From positions 1 to 13,750 of the forward strand of contig JAMCPC010000061.1 in assembly GCA_023379725.1 (NCBI GenBank): a DNA stretch of 13,750 nucleotides. The letters run 5' to 3'. The notes under the pieces are model-generated. The model was given only the letters and a program-made list of their open reading frames with translations. It was not told the DNA's origin and made no database searches. Below are positions 13,533 through 13,750 of this stretch, piece after piece (the first letter of the stretch is position 1; each line of letters opens with the position of its first letter). Source of the stretch: Actinomycetota bacterium (GTDB lineage Bacteria; Actinomycetota; Acidimicrobiia; Acidimicrobiales; JAMCPL01). The position numbers were made by a program, and so were the translations under genes.

Positions 13533-13750
13533 ATGAAAACGTTAATTCTCACTGGCTCGGCAGGAAGTGGCCACCACTCTGTCGCAGATGCTTACAGTAA
13601 TGCTCTGAGTTCCATCGGAATGGATATTCGCATAGAAGACAGCCTTAAGATGCTCGGTCGCAAGGAATATATTGCCGGTCAACTCATGTACAAATTCACG
13701 CTGAGATATCAGGGATTATTTGATGCATATCATTTCTCTCAGATGCGTGC
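13533..13750 (+). CDS. MGDG-synthase-like glycosyltransferase, 5' part only
   Basis: The open frame from ATG 13533 runs off the window after 72 codons. It begins MKTLILTGSAGSGHHSVADAY, a form of the GxGH(x)nA signature at the N-terminus of monogalactosyldiacylglycerol synthases and related processive diacylglycerol glucosyltransferases. The next part (LMYKFTLRYQGLFDAYHF) fits the family's helix preceding the acceptor site. Such enzymes transfer a sugar from a UDP-sugar to diacylglycerol at the membrane, which agrees with the lipid genes nearby. A TATAGA hexamer preceded by TGC at 13491-13499 might be an extended -10 box. Sugar and product are unknown. Confidence 0.75.
   Translation, partial: MKTLILTGSAGSGHHSVADAYSNALSSIGMDIRIEDSLKMLGRKEYIAGQLMYKFTLRYQGLFDAYHFSQMR

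Noticed and set aside
1..13750. CRISPR array
   Set aside because: The repeats present are too few, too far apart and in mixed orientation; no regularly spaced unit exists.

Overview
The window reads as chromosomal housekeeping DNA from a bacterium of moderate GC content (my estimate is a little under 50%) with heavy use of ATA isoleucine codons. The set NUDIX hydrolase, XerD, ScpA, ScpB, RluB-type pseudouridine synthase, chorismate mutase, AroA, Cmk, PlsC, IspH resembles a block common in Actinobacteria and related Gram-positives. The AroH-type chorismate mutase, a Gly-Tyr-Trp/Phe-Gly-Asp propeller-repeat protein and a probable leaderless promoter lead me to suggest an Acidimicrobiia-like actinobacterium. 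That placement is inference; no rRNA or other decisive marker is present.

Layout. Positions 1-1831 hold a truncated repeat copy, a NUDIX hydrolase and a XerD-like recombinase, both on +. Positions 1959-4150 hold a strong promoter, a DksA-like zinc-finger protein overlapping an M50 membrane protease, then a six-repeat propeller-like protein. trpS lies on - (4170-5165), convergent with the propeller gene across a 7-bp hairpin. scpA, scpB and rluB follow on +. A 258-bp gap with a dispersed repeat and a tandem repeat precedes aroH-aroA-cmk-plsC, a tightly packed and partly overlapping + operon. A GT2 glycosyltransferase and ispH lie on -, separated by two hairpin-like tandem motifs. The right edge carries the start of an MGDG-synthase-like glycosyltransferase on +.

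How the genes work together. ScpA and ScpB are SMC partners for chromosome segregation, and XerD would resolve chromosome dimers. AroH and AroA both act on the shikimate/chorismate route (AroA before chorismate, AroH after). Cmk feeds CTP/dCTP pools, and PlsC, the GT2 enzyme, IspH and the edge glycosyltransferase concern membrane lipids, isoprenoids and glycolipids.

The least ordinary content is: (i) a 24-52 bp dispersed repeat in three copies, one of which supplies the last codons and stop of xerD; (ii) hairpin-like motifs resembling IS200/IS605-type ends at two places; (iii) an IspH with an extra segment of about 50 residues; (iv) 10-11 bp triple tandem repeats in front of both rluB and aroH; (v) a near-consensus promoter placed so that the dksA-like mRNA should be leaderless. 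I saw no CRISPR array, tRNA, rRNA, intact transposase or clear defence system.
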